Origin: Staphylococcus argenteus
GTDB lineage: Bacteria > Bacillota > Bacilli > Staphylococcales > Staphylococcaceae
DNA length: 64,000 bases
Reading direction: 5' to 3'
Assembly: GCF_000236925.1 (NCBI RefSeq)
Contig: NC_016941.1
Coordinates: 2,182,566-2,246,565, forward strand
A program made the translations under genes and the position numbers. Shown piece by piece: positions 1 to 11,308 of the stretch (its first letter is position 1; every line of letters begins with the position of its first letter). The notes under the pieces were generated by a model that was not told the origin of the DNA, ran no database searches, and saw nothing but the letters and a program-made list of their open reading frames with translations.

Positions 1-1274
<1,274 letters not shown>

Positions 1275-1397
1275 ATTATGATGTTTGATTAGCTCATAAA
1301 TACTAAATAATGTTTGTAACTAATAGTTACGTTTTTGGAATTAACGTTGACATATTGTCATTCAGTTTTCAATGTTCATTAATGTTCAATCTCTTTT

Positions 1398-1426
1398 ATT
1401 ATACTTCGTTTATTTTTGGAAGTCAA
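1398..1426 (-). promoter_or_regulatory. rrn promoter proximal to 16S (P2-like)
   Basis: On the minus strand TTGACT (1421-1426) and TATAAT (1398-1403) are separated by exactly 17 bases, an almost perfect sigma-A promoter reading into the 16S gene. The rest of 1275-1678 is AT-rich rRNA leader with no credible reading frame. Tandem promoters are usual for rrn operons; activity is inferred. Confidence 0.85.
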
Positions 1427-1545
1427 TAACTTTTTGAACGATTACTTTATTTATTTTATATTGTTTTTATAGTAGTTTCAATAGTAAGTTTTACACTTTT
1501 GAAATACTTCTTTAAAAACAACTTGCCGTTTTTGACGACTTTTTA

Positions 1546-1574
1546 ATATTACCAACTTTAGATTTTAAAGTCAA
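1546..1574 (-). promoter_or_regulatory. rrn promoter distal (P1-like)
   Basis: A second minus-strand TTGACT (1569-1574) with TAATAT (1546-1551) and a 17-base spacer lies about 150 bp upstream of the first. Both promoters share the same GTTATTGACT sequence around the -35 box, which supports a tandem rrn promoter pair. Confidence 0.75.
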
Positions 1575-1678
1575 TAACTTTCTTAAAAACTTTTCGTGTT
1601 TATTATTCATGTTTCTTTTCAAAACATGACTGCTTAACACAAGAATTTATTTTACCAGCATTCTATAACAATTCAATA

Positions 1679-1714
1679 TAAAAACGTACAAAATAAAAGT
1701 AATTTTGTACGTTT
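1679..1714 (-). terminator. terminator after the Mrp-family gene
   Basis: Inverted repeat AAACGTACAAAAT / ATTTTGTACGTTT with a short AT loop, followed on the minus strand by a T-run. It separates the Mrp-family gene from the rrn promoters. Confidence 0.8.
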
Positions 1715-1728
1715 AGCTTATTTTATAC

Positions 1729-2793
1729 CTATTTATTTGTTGATGCTATAACTTTTTGTGCAATAGAGCTATATATTTTACCTAATCGATCATCAGGTTG
1801 ATAAATAGAAGGTGAGAAATCTTTTGGGTTCCAAGACGGTTGTTCTAATGGTAATTCCCCAAGCAACTGTGTATTTAGCTCATCAGCTAACTTAGTTCCA
1901 CCGCCTTTTCCGAATACATACTCTTTATTACCTGTTTCTTTACTCTCAAAATAACTCATGTTTTCTATAACACCTAAAATAGAGTGCTCTGTATGCTTCG
2001 CCATAGCACCAGCTCGAGCAGCAACGAATGCTGCTGTTGGATGTGGCGTTGTAACAATTATTTCTTTACTTGAAGGTAACATCGTATGTACATCAAGTGC
2101 TACATCACCAGTTCCAGGTGGAAGATCCAGAATTAGATATTCAATGTCTCCCCATTTAACTTCTGTAAAGAAATTCGTTAACATTTTACCTAACATTGGC
2201 CCTCTCCATATTACTGGTGCATTTTCTTCGACAAAAAACGCCATTGAAATAACTTTAACGCCGTGGCGTTCAACAGGGATAACTTCCTTTCCTTTGATAC
2301 CAGGTTTTTCATCTATTCCCATCATATCTGGAACGCTAAATCCATATATATCAGCATCGACTAATCCTACTTTTTTACCTTCACGAGCTAATGCAACTGC
2401 TAAATTGACTGCAACAGTAGATTTACCAACGCCACCTTTACCAGATGCTATTGCGATAAACTCAACTGGATTATTTTGTGATAAAAGTCCTTCAATAGTT
2501 TTTGGCTTATTTTCTTCTTTCGGTTTAAATTGATTTACTTTATCTTCTGGTAATGTTTCAAAACGAATGCCCACAGTTTTCGCACCATTTTCTTTTAAAA
2601 CATTAACAACAGCCATTTGTAAATCTAATTGAGGTGCTCCCCCCAATTGTGCCATTGCTAGTTTAACACTTACATGTTCTTTTTCTTCTTTAATAGAAAC
2701 TTCTACAATACCTTCTGTCTCTTTTAAAGGTACATCTATAATAGGATCTTTAATTTCTCCTACTAATTCTTTTACTTGATCTACCGTTAACAA
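1729..2793 (-). CDS. mrp: Mrp/NBP35-family P-loop ATPase (ApbC/SalA-like), cysteine-free
   Basis: The 354-residue protein has an N-terminal MIP18/DUF59-type domain (about residues 1-95) and a ParA/MinD-like ATPase domain with the deviant Walker A SGKGGVGKST at 117-126, a DADIYG switch region and a DLPPGTGD motif. Mrp/ApbC proteins usually act as Fe-S cluster carriers; some Bacillus members (SalA) act in regulation. The C-terminal region where carriers have a CxxC (after ENMSYF) reads ESKETG instead, and I find no cysteine anywhere in the translation. It therefore cannot hold a cluster by cysteine thiolates. It stands alone between two terminators. Family assignment is firm; the cellular role is uncertain. 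Confidence 0.9.
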   Translation of the reverse strand: MLTVDQVKELVGEIKDPIIDVPLKETEGIVEVSIKEEKEHVSVKLAMAQLGGAPQLDLQMAVVNVLKENGAKTVGIRFETLPEDKVNQFKPKEENKPKTIEGLLSQNNPVEFIAIASGKGGVGKSTVAVNLAVALAREGKKVGLVDADIYGFSVPDMMGIDEKPGIKGKEVIPVERHGVKVISMAFFVEENAPVIWRGPMLGKMLTNFFTEVKWGDIEYLILDLPPGTGDVALDVHTMLPSSKEIIVTTPHPTAAFVAARAGAMAKHTEHSILGVIENMSYFESKETGNKEYVFGKGGGTKLADELNTQLLGELPLEQPSWNPKDFSPSIYQPDDRLGKIYSSIAQKVIASTNK

Positions 2794-2889
2794 AGTAAAT
2801 CCCCCTTAACCTTTTTAAAATATCTACATAATTACAAATATCAATTTTTACGTAGTCTATCAATAAAAGTATAAAACTTTTTATTAAAT

Positions 2890-2926
2890 AAAAAAAGAAG
2901 TTAGCCTATTAATTTCAATAGACCAA
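2890..2926 (-). terminator. terminator after lmrS
   Basis: Imperfect inverted repeat (TTGGTCTATT / AATAGGCTAA) followed on the minus strand by a run of seven T, just beyond the lmrS stop codon. Confidence 0.65.
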
Positions 2927-2940
2927 CTGTTGCAATTTTT

Positions 2941-4386
2941 TTAAAACTTTCTTCTATTAGTTTCTAGTGTTTCTGATTCTTTAATAAAAAGCGAAATCGC
3001 AAATGCAATGATAACTAAAACTGATACAAACGCAAATGAAATATCTACACCAATTGCTATTGATTGTTGCTTTATTTCAGTTCCAGATAAATGCGAAGAT
3101 GATGATGAAGTTGAAAATATTTTTGCACCAAAACTCATCAATGTAACCATTAATGCTGTTCCTAATGACCCTGCCATCACACGACCAAAATTCATGATTG
3201 CCGTACCATGAGAGATTTCCTCATTTTTCAAAGAATTTATACCAGTCGTGTTAATTGGCATCATTAATAAAGAGACTGAAAACATTCTAATGGCATAAAC
3301 TATAATTAAATACGTATATGACGTGTCTGTGTGTAAGAAACATAACATTATCGTAGTAATTGTCAATATTGTAAAACCAGTATAAATTAATGGTCTAGGT
3401 CCGTATTTATCATAAAATTTACCTGTAAATACCGACATAATACCGTTTATTATCGCACCAGGCATAATTACGAGGCCTGATAGCAATGCAGATAAAGCTA
3501 AACTATTTTGAACATAAAGTGGGATTAATAATGCTGGACCTACCATTGACATCATAATAATCATTGAACTCATCGTGCAAAACGCAAATGTTCGATTTTT
3601 AAAAACACTTAAATTTAAAAGTGGGTTACTTATATTAAATTGTCTTCGTATAAATAGATAAATGATTAAAGAACTAATTAACATTACACTGATAACTATT
3701 GGACTGTTAAATCCTAAATCACCTGCACTACTGAACGCATATAACATTAATCCGAAACCGATAGTTGAATACATCACTGAGCGTTTATCTAATTTCGTAT
3801 ATTTTACTTCATTATAACTTGAAATTGTAACTAAACCGAATACAAATGCTACTAATGCGATACCTACTATTATAATGAATGGCACTCGCCAGCTTGCTTG
3901 ATCAATAATTAAACCAGTAACTGTTGGACCGATTGCTGGTGCAAATTGAATCACTAAACCAGCTAATCCCATGGCAAATCCTCTATGCTCTTTACTAAAC
4001 AACGTAAATAATGTAAATTGCATTAATGGCATCAGCACACCAGCGCCCATAGCTTGTATAACTCGAGCTAACATCAAAACACCAAAGTTCGGCGCTATAG
4101 CTGCTACAATAGAACCTATTAAAAATGTTCCCATAGCCGCTAGATATAATGGTTTGGTTTTGATTCTATCCATTAAATATGCAGTTAAAGGTATCATGAC
4201 ACCATTTACAAGCATAAAACCTGTCACTAACCATTGTGATGTACTTTCATTAATATTTAACTCTCTCATTATACTAGGTAGTGCTGTATTTAATAAGGTT
4301 TGATTCAATATTGCTACAAATGCACTTATTAACATGACAGCTACTATAAAATTTCGTCTACGAGTTGATAATTGAACATTGGACAT
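2941..4386 (-). CDS. lmrS: MFS drug:H+ antiporter, DHA2 (14-TM) type, LmrS
   Basis: A 481-residue hydrophobic protein of the EmrB/QacA branch of the major facilitator superfamily, with about 14 predicted membrane spans. MFS motif regions are visible: the ARVIQAMGAGVLMP stretch and the antiporter motif C region around FAPAIGPTVTG. Its position next to sepA and sdrM and its length match LmrS, a pump reported to export lincomycin, linezolid, chloramphenicol and other drugs. The frame extends seven codons upstream to a GTG, but AAAGGAGGA sits six bases before the ATG at 4386, so that start is chosen. The gene symbol is by recognition. Confidence 0.85.
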   Translation of the reverse strand: MSNVQLSTRRRNFIVAVMLISAFVAILNQTLLNTALPSIMRELNINESTSQWLVTGFMLVNGVMIPLTAYLMDRIKTKPLYLAAMGTFLIGSIVAAIAPNFGVLMLARVIQAMGAGVLMPLMQFTLFTLFSKEHRGFAMGLAGLVIQFAPAIGPTVTGLIIDQASWRVPFIIIVGIALVAFVFGLVTISSYNEVKYTKLDKRSVMYSTIGFGLMLYAFSSAGDLGFNSPIVISVMLISSLIIYLFIRRQFNISNPLLNLSVFKNRTFAFCTMSSMIIMMSMVGPALLIPLYVQNSLALSALLSGLVIMPGAIINGIMSVFTGKFYDKYGPRPLIYTGFTILTITTIMLCFLHTDTSYTYLIIVYAIRMFSVSLLMMPINTTGINSLKNEEISHGTAIMNFGRVMAGSLGTALMVTLMSFGAKIFSTSSSSSHLSGTEIKQQSIAIGVDISFAFVSVLVIIAFAISLFIKESETLETNRRKF

Positions 4387-4574
4387 TGTATTTCCTCCTT
4401 TCACCAAATTTATATTTAACTTTTATACACCAAAACAACGCACAAATTTTAACCCATTGATATCAATATAATATTTTAAATACCACTAATTAGTTACTCA
4501 AACACATCGTGTCACATAATTCAATTTAATAAAAAGAATTTGGAACATCTAAATATGCCCCAAACTCCAAATGT

Positions 4575-5048
4575 TTATTTTCTATTATTGAGATTTTTAC
4601 TTTCAGGGTAAAATTGAAGTTTACATACATAAAGAAAGCCTATGATTACCATGATGACCCAAAAATCAATATTAATATACACATAATGTAAATGAATAAT
4701 GAAATAAAATAATGTAGTAGCAACCGTATAAGATATTAAATGGAATGTTGCTCCTCTAAAATATGCATTTTCAGGAAGCATCTTTCTAAAATAATCCATT
4801 AAATGTTCGACTGCAAAAATGATAAAATAACCAAATATGATATAACTACCGTAATACAATAAATTATCATACATATTTCTATTATACGTGAAATCACCTA
4901 ACCTAAAGTATATAAGTATCCTGCTAAGACCATAAAGTCCAAAACCTAGAAATGTTAAAAAAATTGCACCGGACAACACAAACACAAAGAGAACAATCAT
5001 TGTAGTTAATAAATTATAAAATTTATGCTTGAAAAAGTTCACAATCAT
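4575..5048 (-). CDS. sepA: small multidrug efflux protein SepA
   Basis: A 157-residue protein with four hydrophobic segments (about residues 13-38, 60-78, 100-115 and 125-145) that matches SepA, a staphylococcal efflux protein linked to tolerance of acriflavine, benzalkonium and similar cationic biocides. It belongs to no large transporter family. Six codons of open frame lie upstream of the chosen ATG, but AAGGAGGGC sits immediately before it. A GTG two codons further in has a more usual Shine-Dalgarno distance and could be the true start. It lies between two MFS pumps on the same strand, which suggests a shared drug-export locus. Confidence 0.85.
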   Translation of the reverse strand: MIVNFFKHKFYNLLTTMIVLFVFVLSGAIFLTFLGFGLYGLSRILIYFRLGDFTYNRNMYDNLLYYGSYIIFGYFIIFAVEHLMDYFRKMLPENAYFRGATFHLISYTVATTLFYFIIHLHYVYINIDFWVIMVIIGFLYVCKLQFYPESKNLNNRK

Positions 5049-5168
5049 TGCCCTCCTTAATATCAAGTATCCAAAAGTTAATTACATATATTGCAATCTA
5101 TTTAACTAGAGTCAAGTAAATTTATTATTTCTTACTTTAATTACACTACATCAATTTTAAATATAATT

Positions 5169-6512
5169 CTATTCTTTTGTTTGTGTTGGATATTCTTTGA
5201 AAAATTTAATCCAGACAAAAATAAGACCAATACATATTATAGAAACAACACCTAAAACATTATGAAGATTAGAACCGAATAATCCGGATTGTAACGCATA
5301 AAGGTATCCCATAATCGTTGACCCTATTGATGCACCTAGATTTTTAGTCAATCCGTAAAATGACATCATTTTTTTCATTTGTATTGGGCTTGTTTCTTCT
5401 TGTACGATCACACTATCTTTCGTATAAATATATCCAAAACTCAACCCTGCTAATATCAATACTGCTGCAATCAGCAATGGCAATTTAATACCAAATGCAA
5501 TGATAATACTACTTAATAATAACAACGTAAATGAAAGTAAATAAAGTGCTTTTCTTGATAATTTAGCTTCTATATGATGTAAATTAAAATTCAATGTTAT
5601 CCATGCTACCGATAAAGGAAAAATAACTAATCCACTTTGTAATGGTGATAACCCTAATTGCTCTTGGAGATATACAGGAATGTATAAATTGAATCCCATT
5701 AAGCAAATCGCCGTTAAAAGATCTGTTATAAATACTAAAGTTATAGATCGATTAAATTCCATTACTGGTAAAAACGGTGAAGATACATTATTTTCAACCT
5801 TAAATAATCGAATTACCACAATAACTGCAAGGACAAAACTCAAAAGATTTAAGAAAAGCACCTGTTGGTTTAATAAAGCGAACATAATCAATCCAATAAA
5901 TACATAAAATAACGAAAGTCCTTTAGTATCGAATTTTGTTTCAGCAACCGTTTCTTCTTCAGGAAAATGAAATGTCCAAATGACTAATATGATAGCAATA
6001 ATAGCGATTGGAATATTAATGTAGAATAGCCAATGCCACGAAGCAAATTCTAAAATTCCGCCTCCTAATAATGGTCCAATAATACTTGAAATGCCCCATA
6101 CGCTACCCACAATGCCCATTATTTTATATCGTAACGGTATTGCAAACGCTAATTTCGGCACAATTTGCGACAATGACATCAACACACCTGAGCCAAACCC
6201 TTGTATTACTCTTGAAATTATTAGCATAGTAAAAATGGTACTTAAACCTGACATTAAACTACCTATACTAAATAAAAGCAACCCAGCAATTGCGACATAA
6301 ATAATTTTAAACCTTGAAAGTAATTCTCCTACTATCGGGTTCGCAATAACTAACGCGATAAAATATGCTGTAAATATTAAAGATATTAGATTTCCTGCAT
6401 CTAAATCTTTCTTTATTGTAGGTAAAGCAAGTGAGATAATAGATGATTCTATAGCTGCCATAAACATGATTAAAATTAACGCTATTACTGTTACAATGGA
6501 TTTCAAACGCAT
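5169..6512 (-). CDS. sdrM: MFS multidrug efflux pump SdrM
   Basis: A 447-residue membrane protein of the DHA2-like MFS branch with about 14 hydrophobic spans. It shows the conserved ISRVIQGFGSGVLMS segment and the motif-C-like GISSIIGPLLGGG segment. By length and position it matches SdrM, reported to export norfloxacin, acriflavine and delafloxacin. The ATG at 6512 is preceded by AAAGGAGGCC at good distance. It is the most upstream of the three pump genes; about 120 bp separates it from sepA, so a common transcript is possible. Gene symbol by recognition. Confidence 0.85.
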   Translation of the reverse strand: MRLKSIVTVIALILIMFMAAIESSIISLALPTIKKDLDAGNLISLIFTAYFIALVIANPIVGELLSRFKIIYVAIAGLLLFSIGSLMSGLSTIFTMLIISRVIQGFGSGVLMSLSQIVPKLAFAIPLRYKIMGIVGSVWGISSIIGPLLGGGILEFASWHWLFYINIPIAIIAIILVIWTFHFPEEETVAETKFDTKGLSLFYVFIGLIMFALLNQQVLFLNLLSFVLAVIVVIRLFKVENNVSSPFLPVMEFNRSITLVFITDLLTAICLMGFNLYIPVYLQEQLGLSPLQSGLVIFPLSVAWITLNFNLHHIEAKLSRKALYLLSFTLLLLSSIIIAFGIKLPLLIAAVLILAGLSFGYIYTKDSVIVQEETSPIQMKKMMSFYGLTKNLGASIGSTIMGYLYALQSGLFGSNLHNVLGVVSIICIGLIFVWIKFFKEYPTQTKE

Positions 6513-6635
6513 GATAGGCCTCCTTTTTTGAAAAATAAAATTTTCCGACTTATGTATATAAATATATTTTCAACTTTCAAATCATAACGATATTATTAAT
6601 TCTAAACAATCCTCTATTAGAATGATTTGAGGAAT

Positions 6636-6662
6636 AAAAAAAGCGGAGTCCCCTCCACCTTT
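6636..6662 (-). terminator. short terminator after the haemolysin III gene
   Basis: Small stem AGGTGGAG / CTCCGCT with one mismatched pair, followed on the minus strand by seven T. It lies just past the stop of the PAQR gene. Confidence 0.55.
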
Positions 6663-6677
6663 CACAAAAAAACAAAT

Positions 6678-7364
6678 TTACATAAAATATAAAATTGCAA
6701 TCAAATGCAATATTGATGCTATGACAATAAAAATATGCCAAATCATATGGAAATAAGGTCTATTCTTTTGGGCATAAAACCATGCACCGATTGTATAAGA
6801 TACTCCACCTAAGAATATGAATAAAATAAATATCCATGAGGTACGAATAAATATGATAGGCAGCAATATTATACCAACCCATCCCATTACTAAGTATACG
6901 ATTAAACTTAGCCTATGATTGACATTAACTGCAATAGATTTATATAAAATACCCCACAGCGTTGTTCCCCATAGCAAAATAAAGACTGTCCAACCAATCC
7001 ATCCACCTACTACTGTTAATAAAATCGGTGTATAGGTTCCTGATATTGCAACATAAATCATGCTGTGGTCAATAATTCTTAATATATATTTATGTGGCGT
7101 TTCATTCTGCATAGAATGATAAATTGTAGATGACATAAACATCATAAAAATTGAAATAACATAGATGGACATACTTACCGAACCTAAAGTACCGTTCATA
7201 ATGTAACTATGAACTGCCGCATACGGTAAAACTAGTAATGTTAATAACGCTGCTACACCATGAGATGCTGCATTACCAATTTCTTCTCCAAACGATAATG
7301 GAATGATATCCTTAAATGTTTCTACAATTGTGTCATTAGCCTTTTTTCTTGATTTGGACATCAT
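6678..7364 (-). CDS. haemolysin III / PAQR family membrane protein
   Basis: About 228 residues with seven hydrophobic spans. Family motifs are visible: SSTIYHSM in the first third, DHSMIYVAISGTYTPI in the middle, and a C-terminal HxxxH-rich span (HMIWHIFIVIASILH). In PAQR proteins these histidines hold a metal ion. The name comes from a Bacillus cereus haemolysin; most relatives are membrane homeostasis proteins or hydrolases, and no toxin role is shown here. GTG-ACT-ATG-ATG offers several starts; an ATG after GGCGG is preferred. It begins only about 15 bp after the UDP-sugar pyrophosphorylase gene, suggesting cotranscription. Confidence 0.85.
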   Translation of the reverse strand: MMSKSRKKANDTIVETFKDIIPLSFGEEIGNAASHGVAALLTLLVLPYAAVHSYIMNGTLGSVSMSIYVISIFMMFMSSTIYHSMQNETPHKYILRIIDHSMIYVAISGTYTPILLTVVGGWIGWTVFILLWGTTLWGILYKSIAVNVNHRLSLIVYLVMGWVGIILLPIIFIRTSWIFILFIFLGGVSYTIGAWFYAQKNRPYFHMIWHIFIVIASILHLIAILYFM

Positions 7365-7379
7365 AGTCACCGCCTACCA

Positions 7380-8591
<1,212 letters not shown>

Positions 8592-8601
8592 TCATTTTTC
8601 A

Positions 8602-9117
8602 TTAAAAAAACTTAGTATTCCAATTGCTTATTATATCATTGATGAAAGGTTGAAATAAAACATAAACTGTCCCTACCATTAATGCAGTCGCTAAAGATAA
8701 GTCTACAAGTCCACCCGTTTTAAATTGTATAGGGAACCTAACATTAAATGGTAATGGATAAAATAACTTAACGCCCTTAGGTGTCATCATATCAAGTATA
8801 ACATGTGACAATAAACCAATTATAATAGCTACCATATAATAACTAGGCGTTTGTATGATATGTAATAAAATCGTTATGATTCCTATAAATAATATTGAAT
8901 GTGTAAAGGTTCGATGACCAAAAATTAATCTTATTAAAAAACTAGCCAACTTAAATCGTCGTCCAATTTTACTTTGCGTGTGACATATATCCGGTAACAA
9001 ACTAGCTATTGTAGCTAAAATTATAATTGTTACTGAAGAAAAAATATCTGTTTGAAAGTATTGCGTTGTAATTGCCCCAACGAGCATACCGCATGATGCA
9101 TGTGTTTTTCCTGTCAT
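8602..9117 (-). CDS. YdjM-like membrane-bound metal-dependent hydrolase family protein (DUF457)
   Basis: About 171 residues starting MTGKTHASCG, the typical start of the LexA-regulated/YdjM family. It has four to five hydrophobic spans and the family's conserved polar motifs: TH near the N-terminus, LLPDICH, GHRTFTHS and SHVILDMMTPKG. These His/Asp residues are the presumed metal ligands. Open frame continues 25 codons upstream, but AAGGAG lies seven bases before the ATG at 9117 and the family starts there. The biochemical role of the family is unknown. Confidence 0.8.
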   Translation of the reverse strand: MTGKTHASCGMLVGAITTQYFQTDIFSSVTIIILATIASLLPDICHTQSKIGRRFKLASFLIRLIFGHRTFTHSILFIGIITILLHIIQTPSYYMVAIIIGLLSHVILDMMTPKGVKLFYPLPFNVRFPIQFKTGGLVDLSLATALMVGTVYVLFQPFINDIISNWNTKFF

Positions 9118-9229
9118 AATCGTTCTCCTTAAGTATACGTATTTTACCATATTTCCACCAAAAACACGAACATATTTTCGTGTCAAATTCATTAGTATGA
9201 CACAATTTAAAAAAGTATCACATAAAGTC

Positions 9230-9258
9230 TTGAAAACGATTACAAAATCGTTTATGAT
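9230..9258 (+). promoter_or_regulatory. sigma-A promoter of the UPF0457 gene
   Basis: TTGAAA (9230-9235) and TATGAT (9253-9258) with a 17-base spacer, about 35 bp before the start of the only plus-strand gene in this stretch. Confidence 0.7.
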
Positions 9259-9293
9259 ATATTTACAAAATATTTAAAGGATGTGTTTGAATA

Positions 9294-9554
9294 ATGGCAA
9301 TGACAGTAAAGAAAGATAATAATGAAGTGCGTATTCAATGGAGAGTTGCTGATATCAAAATTCCTACAAGTGAAATTAAAAATATTACACAAGACCAAGA
9401 TATTCACGCAGTTCCTAAACTAGATAGCAAAGATGTATCTAGAATCGGCTCAACATTTGGTAAAACAAATCGCGTTATTATCGATACTGAAGACCACGAA
9501 TACATTATTTATACTCAAAACGATCAAAAAGTTTACAATGAATTAACTAAATAA
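9294..9554 (+). CDS. UPF0457 family small protein
   Basis: An 86-residue soluble protein (beginning [20 protein letters not shown]) of the small Firmicute UPF0457 (YnzG-like) family, of unknown function. The alternating beta-strand pattern and the closing [13 protein letters not shown] segment resemble a compact PH-like sheet, but this is only impression. AAAGGATG lies about 12 bases before the ATG, rather far; a Met two codons later is an alternative. It has its own promoter and terminator, so it is monocistronic and divergent from the YdjM-like gene. Confidence 0.8.
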
Positions 9555-9561
9555 ATTGTAT

Positions 9562-9604
9562 AAAAAAATCATTCATGATTGAGGGCTTCATGAATGATTT
9601 TTTT
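9562..9604. terminator. bidirectional-looking terminator
   Basis: Perfect inverted repeat (AAAAAATCATTCATGA / TCATGAATGATTTTTT) with a 9-base loop, A-rich on the left and T-rich on the right. It ends the UPF0457 transcript and could also work on the other strand. Confidence 0.9.
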
Positions 9605-9653
9605 GATTCATTTTAAACAAGCAGAGACATACACAACATCATAAACATATACG

Positions 9654-9694
9654 AAAGGACAACTGTTTCCCCAAATTTTAACAGTTGTCCTTTT
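9654..9694 (-). terminator. terminator after the YjiH-like gene
   Basis: Inverted repeat AAAGGACAACTGTT / AACAGTTGTCCTTT directly downstream of the minus-strand membrane protein gene. Confidence 0.8.
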
Positions 9695-9704
9695 CCATAT
9701 ATAT

Positions 9705-11075
9705 TTACAACAAAAGATGTGCCATCAAAGAAATAATCGGCAATGTGATAATTGTTCTGATTAAGAAAATCATAAACAATTTGCCAATACTTACAGGAAT
9801 CTTTGAACCTAGTATGACGCCACCTACTTCAGACAAGTAGATTAATTGTGAAATACTAAGCGCACCAATAACAAAACGAGTTATATCATTTTGTACACCT
9901 TCAATTAATATAGAAGGTAAAAACATGTCAGCAAAACCAATAATTATCGTTTGGGAAGCTTGTGCCGCTTCCGGTATTTGCATTAACTCTAAAAATGGCA
10001 CAAATGGTTTACCTAAAATAACGAAAAACGGTGTGTAATTCGCAATAATTGTAGCGATTGTACCAATACTCATTACGACTGGTAAAATAACAAACCACAT
10101 ATCTACGACTGTTTTTAAACCAGATTTAAAAAAGTCAATAAATCCTGGCGCTTTAATACCTACTTCTGTTGCGGTATCAAACCCATGTCTCAATGCACTT
10201 TTACCTTCTGGCAATGCTTCCGTACGCGCACTTTCAGGTACTTCTTTAGCATATTCATCAGGAATTTTATTCAATGGCCAAATTCTTGGCATAATGACAG
10301 CTGCAACAAGACAAGATACGATAACAGACAAATAGAAAGCAAAAAATTGATTTTGCATGTGTACTGTTTCAGCAACAACGATGGCAAACGTTATAGAGAC
10401 AACACTGAATGTCGTTGAAATAACTGTTGCTTCACGGCGAGAATAGTACCCCTCACCATATTGTCTACTTGTAATTAGCACACCAACTGTCCCATCTCCA
10501 ATAAATGATGCTAAGTTATCTACTGTCGAACGTCCAGGTAATGTAAATAAAGGTCTCATAACAGGTCTAAAAATTGGACCTAACATCTCCAACAATCCAT
10601 ATTCCATTAATAACGGTAAAAATAATGCTGCAAATAAGAATACCGCTACTAATGTTGGCAATAAACTTGAAAATAATAGTCCGCCTGTTTCATCTGAATA
10701 TATTACTTTTGAACCAATACGTAAAAATGTCATCCATGCAAATATCACTGCTAGTATACGTAAAATTAACCATCCGATTCTTACGTTAAAAGCATTATTC
10801 ATTAAACCATCAGGTTTCAATTTATCTTTTAAAATAGTTGAACAAATCAACGTTAAAATACCTGATAAAGTAATTATCGTCACAATTAATATTGGCATAA
10901 CACCACCTAATGCATCTTTAAGTACACCAGCTAAGAATGCAACTGGTAATGTTGTTTGCTTTTGACCATCTTGTTCAACCGGTATAGGTATTAGAAATAA
11001 CAAGATACCTATTAAAGACATCGTGATAAATTTAAGTCTCCCAATGACTATCTCTTTCCTTGAAAAGCTATCCAT
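9705..11075 (-). CDS. YjiH-family nucleoside-recognition (Gate) domain membrane protein
   Basis: A 456-residue protein with about ten hydrophobic spans, of the YjiH/SpoIVA-like 'nucleoside recognition' (Gate) family. Visible family features are the LASFIGDGTVGVLITSRQYGEGYYSRREATVI stretch in the middle and GFADMFLPSILIEG near the C-terminus. The family is thought to transport or sense small substrates, but no substrate is established. The start has a weak ribosome site (AAACGGAT); a downstream start cannot be excluded. The gene is alone between its own terminator and the hts terminator. Confidence 0.75.
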   Translation of the reverse strand: MDSFSRKEIVIGRLKFITMSLIGILLFLIPIPVEQDGQKQTTLPVAFLAGVLKDALGGVMPILIVTIITLSGILTLICSTILKDKLKPDGLMNNAFNVRIGWLILRILAVIFAWMTFLRIGSKVIYSDETGGLLFSSLLPTLVAVFLFAALFLPLLMEYGLLEMLGPIFRPVMRPLFTLPGRSTVDNLASFIGDGTVGVLITSRQYGEGYYSRREATVISTTFSVVSITFAIVVAETVHMQNQFFAFYLSVIVSCLVAAVIMPRIWPLNKIPDEYAKEVPESARTEALPEGKSALRHGFDTATEVGIKAPGFIDFFKSGLKTVVDMWFVILPVVMSIGTIATIIANYTPFFVILGKPFVPFLELMQIPEAAQASQTIIIGFADMFLPSILIEGVQNDITRFVIGALSISQLIYLSEVGGVILGSKIPVSIGKLFMIFLIRTIITLPIISLMAHLLL

Positions 11076-11247
11076 AAAATCAATCCGTTTCTCTATGTAT
11101 TCGTTTTAAGTATATACAATATTCTATTCATTTAACAATCATATTTCATATCAATTCAATGCCTAAAATGTTTATGTATGCAAAATAATGAATAATTACA
11201 GTAATTAAATATACGCTATTCTTGCTGTTTTTTCAAGGTGAATTCTA

Positions 11248-11289
11248 AAAAAGGTTAAGTACAATTTTAACATTCGTACTTAACCTTTA
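11248..11289 (-). terminator. terminator of the htsABC operon
   Basis: Perfect 14-bp stem (AAAGGTTAAGTAC / GTACTTAACCTTT) with a 12-base loop and a minus-strand T-run, immediately past htsC. Confidence 0.9.
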
Positions 11290-11308
11290 AATTAAAAAGC
11301 GATATTTA

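Noticed and set aside
9002..9205. 67-codon minus-strand frame overlapping the YdjM-like gene
   Set aside because: Out-of-frame shadow over the 5' part of a real gene, cysteine- and asparagine-rich low-complexity translation.
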